In this document: piece after piece, positions 1 to 9,001 of the stretch
Layout: the number at the start of each line of letters is the position of its first letter
Position numbering within the stretch: position 1 is the stretch's first letter
Assembly (NCBI RefSeq): GCF_001435235.1
Contig: NZ_AZGB01000030.1
Span: 1-64,000, forward strand
Reading direction: 5' to 3'
DNA from: Liquorilactobacillus ghanensis DSM 18630
GTDB lineage: Bacteria > Bacillota > Bacilli > Lactobacillales > Lactobacillaceae
DNA: 64,000 bases
Notes under the pieces: generated by a model
Seen by the model: only the letters and a program-made list of their open reading frames with translations
What the model was told of the DNA's origin: nothing
Database searches by the model: none
Made by a program: the position numbers and the translations under genes

Positions 1-54
1 GGATTCCCTTTTCAATAGGATTTTATTCATTTACACAAACTATTTTATACTCTC
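1..54 (-). mobile_element. Terminal segment of an IS256-family insertion sequence
   Basis: These bases are an almost exact reverse complement of 44176-44231, which form the upstream end of a decayed IS256-family transposase gene. The match covers the whole stretch, with one missing T in a T-run and a few substitutions, and stops abruptly after position 54. This is therefore the 5' end of another IS copy that lies mostly left of the window, with its transposase reading leftward. It abuts the truncated PRD regulator. The match was found by eye; the rest of the IS is outside the window. Confidence 0.75.
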
Positions 55-55
55 A

Positions 56-1561
56 ACAGGCAGTTTCATATCTGGGAAGGAATCTGATAAACAGCAATTT
101 ATTAGACAAATAATAAGTAATCAATTGACAGGTGAGCCGCGTAAACTGATTTTCTTTGAAAATCAATTTACAGAATGGATTGGATCACAAAGAATGTCAG
201 TGATTCATGATAAATTAATTGATTTTTTTGTTCGAAATAATTTTTCATATTCCGATGAAAGTTTAAATACTTTGGCGTTGACCATTTTAATAATTGTAAA
301 AAGGGCAGCGAATAATCATCTTTTGGAAGAAAATTTAAAGCAAGATTTAAAAATAACTAATCTAGCTGAATATCCGCTAATTTATAATTTATTAAATTGT
401 TTAAAGGATGATTTTAAACATAATTTTTCATCAAATGAAATATTTTTAATCACGTCAATTTTTATTGGACTTGGTTTTGGTTTGAAAAATTCAATGCATT
501 TTTCTCAAGAATTTAAATTAAAGGTAGCTGATTTAATTAATTCTGTTGGAAGAGCTTTAGAAATCGATTTCATCTCTGATGAGAGGCTATTTCATAATTT
601 AGAATTGCATCTTTATCAATTAATTTATCGTGCAAAATCAAATTTTCAAATAAAGAATCCTTTGTTAAAAGATATTCGGAATAAGTATCCAAGTCTATTT
701 GCTGTTGTTTGGCTGTTTGTTAACCAATTCATCGAAGAATATAACATAAAAATTACACTTGACGAAGTAGCTTTTATTACACTACACTTTCAAACTTCAC
801 TTGATCGCAGTATACAAACAATTAATGCTTTGATTGTTTGTCCAAATGGAATTGGTACAAGTGCTTATGTCAAAGCACAAATCAGCAAATTTTTTCCAAA
901 TATTAGTGCTCATTTAGCCAATACTCGAGATCTAGACATAATGACACTAGATAATTTTGATTTTATTTTATCGACCGTCTCTTTAAAGAAAAACTATAAA
1001 CTTCCAGTTTTAGAAGTTTCCACCTTAATTAATTTTAACGAATTAAAACAGATTAGTGAACTTTATGTGAGGTCTTTATATCGTAAATACGCAATACAAG
1101 ATCTATATATAAACCAACAACAAGATGTGATGTATATAAATCATCTAATAGGTCAAAATATTTTCCAAGGTAATTTTAAGTCGTATTTAGATATTTTGAA
1201 TTTTTTGATTGGCAAGGCAAATGAAAATGGATTTATTGAAAAAGGTTTCAGAGAATCAGTATTAAAAAGGGAAAAATTAATGTCAACATATTTGTCTGGA
1301 AAAACAGCTTTACCACATGGAAATCCTAGTTTGGTTAAAAAAAGTTTTTTGATAGCTTTAGTTTTGTCTAAAGATACAGATTGGCAAGGCAAGATGGTTA
1401 ACGTTGTTTTGCTTCTAGGCATCAAATCCTCAGATGTTAGTCATTCACAAAAGTTAATGAGTTTTTTAATGGACAAAATTAATGAAAACGAAAATAAAGA
1501 CTTAAGGAACTATTTATTTCAATTAAAGGAGGTGAAATTAAATGCAAAATGTTTTTTCTGA
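56..1561 (+). pseudogene. PRD-domain PTS regulator, 5'-truncated at an IS end
   Basis: This is the C-terminal three quarters of an MtlR/LicR-type transcriptional regulator. Counting from the TTG at 125, residues about 20-125 and 130-225 look like two PTS-regulation domains, with the typical L..HL...I.R pattern in the second. Residues about 233-320 form an EIIB-like domain with Cys239 in VCPNGIGTS. The C-terminal EIIA-like domain has His398 in LPHGN. Family members usually have another 150-180 N-terminal residues with two helix-turn-helix motifs; these are absent. The frame stays open to the left edge, but bases 1-54 are IS sequence, so the DNA-binding part is lost. The TTG at 125 has no convincing ribosome-binding site. 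It overlaps the downstream EIIA gene by 20 bases, which suggests it once regulated that operon. It is probably non-functional as a DNA-binding activator. Confidence 0.75.
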
Positions 1562-1991
1562 GGAAAACATAAAAATTATTTCTCAAATTGATAATTGGCA
1601 AAAAGCTGTTGAAATTGCTTGTCAACCGTTACTTGAAGAAAAAAAAATAACTCAGAAATATGTAACCAATATTATTAAAAGTGTCAAAAAATATGGACCA
1701 TACATGGTTTTAACAGATTATTTCGCCTTGATGCATGCTAAACCGGGAGAAGGTGTTAACCAACTTGCAATGAGTTTATTAGTAGTTAAAGAACCAATTG
1801 ATTTAGAAGGAAAAAAGGTCAAAATTTTTCTAATTCTTGCTTGTCCTGATAGCAAATCACATATTAAAACTTTAAAAGAAGTGGCTGGAGTTTTAATGGA
1901 TCAATGTAATTTCGAACTTATTTTAAAAGGCACTAAGTCTCAAATTATAGATTTATTTCAAAAGAAAGAAATGGATGGTGGAAAAAAATGA
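1542..1991 (+). CDS. PTS EIIA component, ascorbate/galactitol type
   Basis: A 149-residue PTS_EIIA_2 domain protein. It should carry phosphate from HPr to the EIIB encoded next to it. The phosphorylated histidine is in the motif FALMHAKPGEGV at about residues 62-73, which corresponds to the ALPHARPEEGV motif of UlaC-like EIIA proteins. A strong Shine-Dalgarno AAAGGAGGTGA at 1526-1536 sets the ATG start inside the tail of the regulator gene. The stop overlaps the next start by four bases, so translation is probably coupled. The family assignment is firm; the sugar is not known. Confidence 0.88.
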   Translation: MQNVFSEENIKIISQIDNWQKAVEIACQPLLEEKKITQKYVTNIIKSVKKYGPYMVLTDYFALMHAKPGEGVNQLAMSLLVVKEPIDLEGKKVKIFLILACPDSKSHIKTLKEVAGVLMDQCNFELILKGTKSQIIDLFQKKEMDGGKK

Positions 1992-2275
1992 AAATTTTAG
2001 CAGTTTGTGGTTTTGGTGTTGGTAGTTCAATGTTGTTGAAAATGACAGCCGAAAAAGCGGTTAAGGAATTGGATATAAATGCAGAAGTTGAGAATACTGA
2101 TTTATCTACTGCGCAAGCAACCCCTGCTGATTTGTATTTAACAAGTGCGGAACTAAAAACTGAACTTGTTCACTCAGTTAACGCACCAGTATACTCTGTG
2201 AAAAAATTTATGGATAAGGAAGAAGTAAAACAATGCTTGATGGATTTTCGAACTAAAAGTAATCAGAATGATTGA
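1988..2275 (+). CDS. PTS EIIB component, ascorbate/galactitol type
   Basis: A 95-residue cytosolic EIIB protein of the galactitol/ascorbate (Gat/Ula) superfamily. The N-terminus has the phosphocysteine loop VCGFGVGSSML, with Cys7 as the phosphorylated residue. Its length matches stand-alone UlaB proteins (about 95-100 residues). It overlaps the EIIA gene by four bases and is followed after 18 bases by the EIIC gene with the ribosome-binding site AAGGAG. It should transfer phosphate from EIIA to the sugar bound by EIIC. Confidence 0.9.
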   Translation: MKILAVCGFGVGSSMLLKMTAEKAVKELDINAEVENTDLSTAQATPADLYLTSAELKTELVHSVNAPVYSVKKFMDKEEVKQCLMDFRTKSNQND

Positions 2276-2293
2276 CCTAAGGAGTGAACTTAA

Positions 2294-3541
2294 ATGGGGA
2301 TTATAAATATAATTATCAATAACATTATGCAAAATCCGCCAATTTTAATTGGATTGGTCGCTTTAATTGGTTTATTACTGCAAAAAAAGGGTATTTCTGA
2401 GTTGGTTAAAGGAACACTAACCGCTTCTTTTGGAATGGTTGCTTTAACTGAAGGTGTAAATATGTTAACTGGAGTTATTTCACCTATAAATACAGCTTTT
2501 CAAAAAAGTTTAGGAGTTACTTCTTCAAATAGTTTAAATGATGTAACATTTACTGCTAAATTTGGTGGAGAAGTTGGTTTAGCAATGTTTTTGGGACTGA
2601 TCATTCACCTAATAATTGCACGTTTTACACCAATAAAAACTATTTTTTTAACAGGTCATATGCTTTGGTGGTTTCCCTTTGTTATAGTTGCAGGCGGTGT
2701 TGAAGGTGGATTGAATGGTTGGAAATTGATTGTATTTTCAGCTATATTATCAGCTCTTTATTGGTCAATTATGCCTTGGTTAATGCGAAAATTTGTTTGG
2801 GCGGCAACTAAAGATGAATCATTTTTGATTGGACATCCTACTGGAATTTTAAGTCTTTTGTCTGGTTTTGTGGCTAAACATCTTGGAAATAAGGAACATT
2901 CAACTGAAAATATAAATATTCCAAAGAAGTTATCTTTTTTCCGTGAAATTTCAGTTACTGGATCTATTGTCATTTTTTTAATGTATGTAATTGTTTCGTT
3001 TATTATTCCTTCTTTGCCAGGAAAGAAAAATTTGTTGTTTAATTCGATTAATCAAGGTTTAACATTTGCAGCCGGATTATTGATACTGCTTTATGGAGTT
3101 CGATTATTAATTAATCAAATTATTCCGGCTTTTCAAGGAATTTCAGAAAAATTGATTCCAAATGCTAAGCCAGCATTTGATGTTCCAGTTCTTTTTAACT
3201 ATAAGCCAAATGCTGTCCTTGTAGGTTTTATCACGGCTATGATCACGTCAACTATATTAGTTATTTTTTCTGATAGTTTTCATATTTTTCATATTATGCT
3301 TGTTCCTCTAGTAATAACTTCATTTTTCGAGTGTGGTGGTGCAGCAATTGTTGGTGAAGGTCAAGGTGGACTCCGTGGTTCAATTTTGGGAACTGCAAGC
3401 GCAGCAATTTTAATGGTAATTCTGGTTGGATTTTCCGGTACGATGTTTGGGTCAACTATTCAAAACTGGATTTTAATTTTTGGTGGTAATGATTTATCGC
3501 TAATGGGAATTATTAGTAAAATTTTGGCAAGCTGGTTATAA
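2294..3541 (+). CDS. PTS EIIC permease, UlaA/SgaT-like
   Basis: A 415-residue polytopic membrane protein that forms the sugar channel of the PTS. The N-terminal run NPPILIGLVALIGLLLQKK and the following GTLTASFGMVAL stretch are typical of UlaA-type permeases. About ten hydrophobic segments can be seen, with a hydrophilic loop near residues 190-215. The length is slightly shorter than E. coli UlaA (about 465). No UlaD/E/F-like catabolic enzymes are present in the operon, so L-ascorbate cannot be assumed as the substrate; a related pentose or alditol is equally possible. Confidence 0.88.
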   Translation: MGIINIIINNIMQNPPILIGLVALIGLLLQKKGISELVKGTLTASFGMVALTEGVNMLTGVISPINTAFQKSLGVTSSNSLNDVTFTAKFGGEVGLAMFLGLIIHLIIARFTPIKTIFLTGHMLWWFPFVIVAGGVEGGLNGWKLIVFSAILSALYWSIMPWLMRKFVWAATKDESFLIGHPTGILSLLSGFVAKHLGNKEHSTENINIPKKLSFFREISVTGSIVIFLMYVIVSFIIPSLPGKKNLLFNSINQGLTFAAGLLILLYGVRLLINQIIPAFQGISEKLIPNAKPAFDVPVLFNYKPNAVLVGFITAMITSTILVIFSDSFHIFHIMLVPLVITSFFECGGAAIVGEGQGGLRGSILGTASAAILMVILVGFSGTMFGSTIQNWILIFGGNDLSLMGIISKILASWL

Positions 3542-3564
3542 ATTTATTGAGGGGATGGTTTTTT

Positions 3565-4302
3565 GTGTATCAATATTTTGATGAAATAACAAAAAAATTA
3601 AAGGCTGTTGAAAAGGATGAAAAGGATAATATTTTTAATGCAGCTGTACTATTAGCTAAAACACTTGAAAATCAAAGTTCGACATATATTTTTGGAGCCA
3701 GCCATGCAGGAATTTTGACTCAAGAAGCTTTTTATAGAGCTGGAGGATTAATAACGATGAATCCAATTTTTGGCACAGAAATTATGCTGAATAATAGACC
3801 AGTAACTTTAACTAGTAAGATGGAGCGATTAGAAGGGTACGGAACAGATCTGGCAAGTACAATTGATTTTCAAAAAAATGATTTATTATTTTTGCATTCT
3901 GTTTCTGGACGTAATCCAGTAACGATTGAAATGGCACTAGTTGCTCGAAATGCTGGTGTAAAAATAATAGCAATCACAAATCTAAAGTATTCAAAAAGAA
4001 TTACTTCACGACATAGTAGTGGAAAAAAGTTATATCAATTAGCTGATATTGTGATTGATAATCATGGAGAAATTGGTGATGCAATGTGCAAAATCTCGGG
4101 ATATCAACAAAAAATTGCTCCATCCTCAACAATAACAGGTAGTGGGATTTTAAATTGTATTGTGGTTGAAGCTTGCCGGTTACTTGCAAATGATGGAATT
4201 GATGAACTACCGATTTTTTATAGTGCGAATATGGATGGTGGCGATGAGCTTAACAAGAAATTATTTTATAAATATGAAAAATTAATACACTATTCTTTCT
4301 AA
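3565..4302 (+). CDS. SIS-domain (sugar isomerase fold) protein, UPF0309-like
   Basis: A cytosolic protein of 245 residues with an SIS phosphosugar-binding fold: TYIFGASHAGILTQEAFYRAGG near the N-terminus and a second sugar-phosphate loop around FLHSVSGRNPVTIEMA. GTG at 3565 is chosen as start because GAGGGG at 3549-3554 lies ten bases upstream; the in-frame TTG at 3547 overlaps that ribosome-binding site and is too early. Proteins of this type usually act as isomerases or phosphosugar sensors. As the last gene of the PTS operon it likely handles the phosphorylated product of the upstream EIIABC. The exact reaction is unknown. Confidence 0.72.
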   Translation: MYQYFDEITKKLKAVEKDEKDNIFNAAVLLAKTLENQSSTYIFGASHAGILTQEAFYRAGGLITMNPIFGTEIMLNNRPVTLTSKMERLEGYGTDLASTIDFQKNDLLFLHSVSGRNPVTIEMALVARNAGVKIIAITNLKYSKRITSRHSSGKKLYQLADIVIDNHGEIGDAMCKISGYQQKIAPSSTITGSGILNCIVVEACRLLANDGIDELPIFYSANMDGGDELNKKLFYKYEKLIHYSF

Positions 4303-4821
4303 CTTAATTCTTTTGAATTTAGATTATAATTATTTAAATTAATAAGCTTAGGGTTATAGCAGTTGAAATTCTTGATATTAAAGAGTAAAACAATAGTCAA
4401 TTTCTTTTTTTAACACATTTTTTGATAATTGTGTTAATATTTGAAAACTTTTGATTATTGGTTTGCTCTTTTTAATTTCAAAATTTATATGCTATAAATG
4501 ATATTTTATATAAATAAAGTTATTTATTCAAATAGTATTGTAATTGTAAATCATAAGAAAATACGATTTTATTGTGATTATTCATGTAAAACTGTAGGAT
4601 GTATGATATATCTAAGACAATTTTGAAGGAAGTGTTTATTATTGTAAAATTTTGTAAAAGTTCATATTAAGGAAGACAAAGAGTTGTTGAGAGGCTTTAA
4701 ACGCTTAGCCTAAGATTAATTATTAATGGATAATTTCACCTTAACACTGTTTTGATAATTTTTTAAATTTTTTTCTTATTAACAAATATAGTGTTCAACT
4801 GAAAAAATTTGGAGGGAAATT
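4303..4821. other. AT-rich intergenic region upstream of pucR-like gene
   Basis: This 519-base stretch has no convincing gene and no clear GC-rich terminator after the SIS gene. It holds two symmetrical sequences: TTAACACA and TGTGTTAA separated by 12 bases (4410-4437), and AGGCT/AGCCT arms around a TTAAACGCTT core (4692-4711). Either could be a regulatory site for the following PucR-type gene. The rest is very AT-rich and shows nothing recognisable. Confidence 0.5.
4410..4437. promoter_or_regulatory. Inverted repeat, candidate operator
   Basis: Perfect eight-base arms TTAACACA and TGTGTTAA are separated by 12 bases. The hairpin would be AT-rich and has no following T-run, so a terminator is unlikely. 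Its place in the long region upstream of the PucR-type gene suggests an operator, but no binding protein is known. Confidence 0.35.
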
Positions 4822-6405
4822 ATGAGTGTGAAGATTACAAATATACTACAATTACCCTCAATGAAGGGTTCAAGGGTCTTAACTAGTAAAAGTGATTTAA
4901 ACCAAACAGTTACTTCGGTTACGGTTTTGGAACATTCAAAAATAAATAACGTGCAAAAAAAGTTACAGGACAATATATATTATCGAGGTAATGAAATAGT
5001 TTTGACTTCTTTTGCTGGTGTTAAAAATGATGTCATAGCTCAATGTAGAAATATAAAATATCAAGCTGAGCTAGGGGAAGTTGCTATTATATTGTTTTAT
5101 GTGGGAATTGTAATGCCTACAGTTGATTCTCGTTTGATTCAAACGGCTGATGAAGTAAATATTGCTATAATTTGTATGCCATTAAATAACCCTACACTTG
5201 CGTACAGTGATGTAATTATGGAAATTTCAAACGCGATTTTTAATGATCAACTTAAGCATCCTTATTTAGCTGTGGAGATGCTAAAAGACTTTTATAGCAG
5301 ATCGGATAAAAAAAGAAATTTGGATGCCGCTTTACAGATTATTAGTAGAAAATTTAGTATTTCTCTAGCTATTTTTAATCAGCAAATGATTTTGTTGAAT
5401 CAATCAAACTGGCCACAAGGAAGTAAGGTTGAATGGTTAACAATCGTGAAGAATCCATTATTTAAAACTCAAAATGTAATTAGTCGGAATAATCTTGTCT
5501 GCGAAAAACAAGCCATGGTAAATAATGGACAAAAATTATATTTATTTACTTTAATGACTAATAAACGTTTGAGTAATTTTCAAGAAAGTCAGATTTTACA
5601 ATTTATTAAAATTATGTTGAATATGTATCATCAAAATGAAACAATTTATATTAATAATAAAGATATGATAGATGCATTATTGAATGGTAAAGAAACCAAG
5701 GCACTTCAGATTGCAAAACAATTGAAGATTAAGGTTGCTGATTTTAAAAATTTTTGGTTGATTGATAATACTAGTGATTTAAAAAATCAGCATTTAATTG
5801 ATGTAATTAGAGATCTTTCAAGAATGTTTTCGAATAAAATTTTGTGTGAAGCTTACAAAAATAGAATTGTTATTCTGTTTTCCAAAAGAGTAAATTTGGA
5901 TGATTTAATGATTTGGGGTGAACAAATTTTGAGTTGTTTTGAGAATGTAAAAGAGAAACAGGGACAAGGTATCTATTTGAATTATTTTTTAGATTTGGGA
6001 AATTTCTCAGCTTATAATAAGTACTTTTCGTTGTTAGAACTGGTAAAACCATATATAGTGAAAATTTTTCCACATAAAAAAATATTTGGAATTCAAGACC
6101 TTAAATTTGTGAAAAGGTGTAAAGACATATTTAAAACTAAAAATTACACAAATTTTTCAAAAATAATTGCTCCAATTTCAAAAAATAAAAGTTTGCTTCA
6201 AACATTAACAACTTATTTTTTAGATGCTAATACTAATATATTGGTTACTGCGCAACTAGAATGTGTTCATCGCAATACGATTAAGTATCGATTGGATCGA
6301 ATTGAAAATTTATTGGGATTTTCAATTGATAACCCAATAATGTTAGGAGATTTAACAACGGCTTTAGCGCTGGAAAGAATAGTTAATTACAAACAAGATA
6401 ATTAA
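4822..6405 (+). CDS. PucR-family transcriptional regulator
   Basis: A 527-residue cytosolic regulator. Residues about 5-125 match the PucR N-terminal ligand-sensing domain (ILQLPSMKGSRVL near the start), and the C-terminal 60 residues hold the PucR helix-turn-helix (TAQLECVHRNTIKYRLDRIENLLG). The central part has no obvious motif. Ribosome-binding site GGAGGG lies just upstream of ATG 4822. The family is known to activate purine, allantoin or related nitrogen-compound genes in response to a metabolite. The next genes encode an NCS1 permease and DUF917/hydantoinase-like proteins, so this is probably their activator. A very strong terminator follows, so it is transcribed separately from them. 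Confidence 0.85.
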   Translation: MSVKITNILQLPSMKGSRVLTSKSDLNQTVTSVTVLEHSKINNVQKKLQDNIYYRGNEIVLTSFAGVKNDVIAQCRNIKYQAELGEVAIILFYVGIVMPTVDSRLIQTADEVNIAIICMPLNNPTLAYSDVIMEISNAIFNDQLKHPYLAVEMLKDFYSRSDKKRNLDAALQIISRKFSISLAIFNQQMILLNQSNWPQGSKVEWLTIVKNPLFKTQNVISRNNLVCEKQAMVNNGQKLYLFTLMTNKRLSNFQESQILQFIKIMLNMYHQNETIYINNKDMIDALLNGKETKALQIAKQLKIKVADFKNFWLIDNTSDLKNQHLIDVIRDLSRMFSNKILCEAYKNRIVILFSKRVNLDDLMIWGEQILSCFENVKEKQGQGIYLNYFLDLGNFSAYNKYFSLLELVKPYIVKIFPHKKIFGIQDLKFVKRCKDIFKTKNYTNFSKIIAPISKNKSLLQTLTTYFLDANTNILVTAQLECVHRNTIKYRLDRIENLLGFSIDNPIMLGDLTTALALERIVNYKQDN

Positions 6406-6440
6406 AAATGCTTTAGCTTTATATTAAATATAGATTTGAA

Positions 6441-6492
6441 TTAGATTGCAATTTGTTAATTTTAACAAATTGCAATCTAATTTTTTATTTTT
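6441..6492 (+). terminator. Strong rho-independent terminator after pucR-like gene
   Basis: A perfect 19-base-pair stem (arms 6441-6459 and 6462-6480, starting TTAGATTGCAATTTG) with a two-base loop is followed by two T-runs. It ends the PucR-type gene; the near-perfect symmetry could also serve as a protein-binding site. Confidence 0.85.
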
Positions 6493-6575
6493 TTTACAAT
6501 GTACAGTGAATCAATATTGTCATATGTTATAAATTAGTACATTGATTATTGCATTTGAGAAAGGAAAGGGATTAT

Positions 6576-7886
6576 ATGAACAGTAAAACAGAAGTGAATG
6601 ATGAAGCATCTAAGCTTAATGATGATTTTTCTTTAAGTCGAGTTCCCGATTCTAAACGTGATCCAATGTGGAAAATTTTACTGATCAGAATTGGTAATTT
6701 AACCTGTGTTTCACAGTTTATGCTTGGAGCAGAACTCGGATATGGGTTGACATTTTCACAAGCATTTTGGGCAACGATGATTGGAAGTGTAGTTTTACAG
6801 TTTATTTCCTATGGTTTAGGTGTTGCTGGTCAAAGAGAAGGGTTATCAACGAGTTTATTATCAAAATGGGCTGGTTTTGGCATTTATGGATCGGCTTTGG
6901 TAGGATTGGCGTTTGCCATTAGTTTAACTGGATGGTTTGGAATTCAAAATTCAGTTTTTGCTCAAGGTATAGTTTCTATTTTGGGAAATCACGCAAATTT
7001 GGCTGTTACTTCAGCAATTACAGGAATTGCTGTTACTTTAGTCGTTTTATTTGGGTTTAAAAGTATGAGTTGGACAGCCAACATTGCAGTTCCAGGTTTT
7101 TTATTAATTATGGGTATCGGATCATATAATATGCTGCAAAGCCACTCCTTGGTTAAATTAGTGACTATGGCTCCTCCGTCAAATTCTTTGACTTTCTCTG
7201 CAGCTGTTACGATGGTTACTGGCGGCTTTATTGTTGGATGTATTATTACTCCAGATATAACTCGTTTTGCAAAAAGTTCTCACGATGTTTTCTGGGCAAC
7301 TTTAATTGGTACGATGCTTGGAGAGTTAGGTGTCAATCTTTTAGCCGTCTTAATGGCTCATGCGATTGGAACTTCTGAGATTATGCCAATTATTTACAAA
7401 CTAACAGGAATCTTTGGAATACTAATCGTAGTTTTTTCAACTTTGAAGGTTAATGATATTAATCTTTATTCCTCAAGTTTGGGTTTCGTAAACTTTCTTA
7501 AACAGGTATTTAATATTAATGTGAATCGTGCGGTTATGACGGTAATTATTGGTGTTTTAGGTACGATTTTATCATTAATGGGTATCATGCAACAGTTTGA
7601 ATCCTTTCTTAGCTTTTTAGGAATAATTTTCCCGCCAATTGCTGGTATTATGTTTGTAGATTATTTTCTTCTAAAAAGAAGTCGTCATCTTTTAGATGAA
7701 TCTCGTCGCCTAGGTAAACTTCCTGAAAGTGCAGAAAAATTAAATCCGGTTACTTTAATTGCTTGGATCATTGGAAGTGCTGCTGGTTTTTATATCAAAG
7801 TTGGAATTCAGTCGATTACTTCAATTATAGTTGCTGCAGTTATTTACTATATTGGTATCAAGATTTTTTATAAGGAGAAGAAATAA
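6576..7886 (+). CDS. NCS1-family nucleobase/cytosine permease
   Basis: A 436-residue membrane protein with about twelve hydrophobic segments. The N-terminal cytosolic tail leads into RIGNLTCVSQFMLGAELGYGLTF, the signature region of CodB-like NCS1 symporters, which import cytosine, purines, allantoin or hydantoins with a cation. ATG 6576 is preferred over the TTG at 6549 because GAAAGGAAAGGG ends just upstream. The stop is only one base from the DUF917 gene, so the genes are an operon. The ligand is probably the heterocyclic substrate of the next two enzymes; that is inferred from context. Confidence 0.85.
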   Translation: MNSKTEVNDEASKLNDDFSLSRVPDSKRDPMWKILLIRIGNLTCVSQFMLGAELGYGLTFSQAFWATMIGSVVLQFISYGLGVAGQREGLSTSLLSKWAGFGIYGSALVGLAFAISLTGWFGIQNSVFAQGIVSILGNHANLAVTSAITGIAVTLVVLFGFKSMSWTANIAVPGFLLIMGIGSYNMLQSHSLVKLVTMAPPSNSLTFSAAVTMVTGGFIVGCIITPDITRFAKSSHDVFWATLIGTMLGELGVNLLAVLMAHAIGTSEIMPIIYKLTGIFGILIVVFSTLKVNDINLYSSSLGFVNFLKQVFNINVNRAVMTVIIGVLGTILSLMGIMQQFESFLSFLGIIFPPIAGIMFVDYFLLKRSRHLLDESRRLGKLPESAEKLNPVTLIAWIIGSAAGFYIKVGIQSITSIIVAAVIYYIGIKIFYKEKK

Positions 7887-7887
7887 A

Positions 7888-8982
7888 ATGAAATATCTCT
7901 CAATCGAAAACATTAAAAATATTTCTATTGGAGCTGCAATGTTAGGTGCTGGTGGTGGAGGAAATCCCTTTATTGGTGAGCTAATGGCAATTAATGCTAC
8001 TAGAAAATATGGTAAGGCAAAATTAATTTCAGTGGATGAGATTGATTCTGAGGCTTTAGTTGTTCCCATTTCAGTGATGGGTGCACCTTCTGTTCAGTTG
8101 GAAAAATTTCCTAGTGGTAAGGAGTTTATTAAAGCTTTTAATTTATTGGAGTCACACCTACACCAAAAAATTAAGGCAACTTTTCCTATTGAAGCAGGTG
8201 GTGTAAATTCAATGATTCCAATTATGGTAGCAGCTAAGACAGGAATTCCGTTGATTGATGCAGATAGCATGGGGCGTGCTCTTCCAGAATTACAAATGTC
8301 AACATTTACGTTGTATGGACATACTGCAACACCAATGTCCGTTGTTGATGAGAAGGGGAATGGTGCCCTACTAGAAACTATTGACAATTATTGGACTGAA
8401 AGAATTGCAAGATCAATAGCCGTTAAGATGGGAGCAACGGCAACAGTGGCAAGTTATCCATTACATGCTAAAGACCTTTCAAAAGCTGGGATTTTAGGAG
8501 TTGTTTCACTTTGCGAAAAAATCGGTGAAATTGTTTCTAATATTAATAACTTTTTGACAGTTAAAGATGCTTTGAACCATTTACTTGAATTAACTAAAGG
8601 ATTTTGTTTTATGGAAGCAAAGATTGTTGATATAAATCACGAAACTAAAGCAGGTTTCAATTTTGGAACTGTAAAATTAGAGGGATTCGAGTCTTCAAAG
8701 GGAGAAAAAGGCGAAGTTGATTTCCAGAATGAAAATATTGTATTTAAATTAAATGATTTTGTCGCAATTACGGCTCCAGATATTATAACGTTTTTAGATG
8801 TTGAAAGCTTAAATCCTGTTACAAATGAAGAACTTAAATATGGAAAAAGGGTTTTTGTAATAGGTATTCCTTGTTCTGATAAATGGCGAACTAAGGATGG
8901 TATTAAATTGGTTGGGCCACGTTATTTTCATTATGATATTGATTATCAACCAGTTGAAAAACGATTTAAAGAATTCAAATGA
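7888..8982 (+). CDS. DUF917 family protein (S-methyl-thiohydantoin desulfurase-like)
   Basis: A 364-residue cytosolic protein. The start MLGAGGGGNPFIGELMA (residues 13-29) and the segment PIEAGGVNSMIPIMVAAKTGIPLIDADSMGRALPE split over two motifs are characteristic of DUF917 (PF06032), a family in which one member was described as acting on S-methyl thiohydantoin. ATG 7888 is set by TAAGGAG at 7871-7877. It lies between an NCS1 permease and a HyuA-like protein, a common pairing for this family. The likely role is metabolism of a hydantoin-like ring, but the substrate here is unknown. Confidence 0.82.
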   Translation: MKYLSIENIKNISIGAAMLGAGGGGNPFIGELMAINATRKYGKAKLISVDEIDSEALVVPISVMGAPSVQLEKFPSGKEFIKAFNLLESHLHQKIKATFPIEAGGVNSMIPIMVAAKTGIPLIDADSMGRALPELQMSTFTLYGHTATPMSVVDEKGNGALLETIDNYWTERIARSIAVKMGATATVASYPLHAKDLSKAGILGVVSLCEKIGEIVSNINNFLTVKDALNHLLELTKGFCFMEAKIVDINHETKAGFNFGTVKLEGFESSKGEKGEVDFQNENIVFKLNDFVAITAPDIITFLDVESLNPVTNEELKYGKRVFVIGIPCSDKWRTKDGIKLVGPRYFHYDIDYQPVEKRFKEFK

Positions 8983-9001
8983 TAAAGGAGAAAAAATTTT
9001 C

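Noticed and set aside
4692-4711. AGGCT/AGCCT symmetry around TTAAACGCTT read as a cre site
   Set aside because: The core resembles a cre only partly and lacks the conserved TG and CA ends; arms of five bases are short.
6441-6480. Perfect 19-base inverted repeat as an insertion-sequence end
   Set aside because: It directly follows a stop codon and is followed by T-runs, and no second copy was seen in the window; a terminator explains it.
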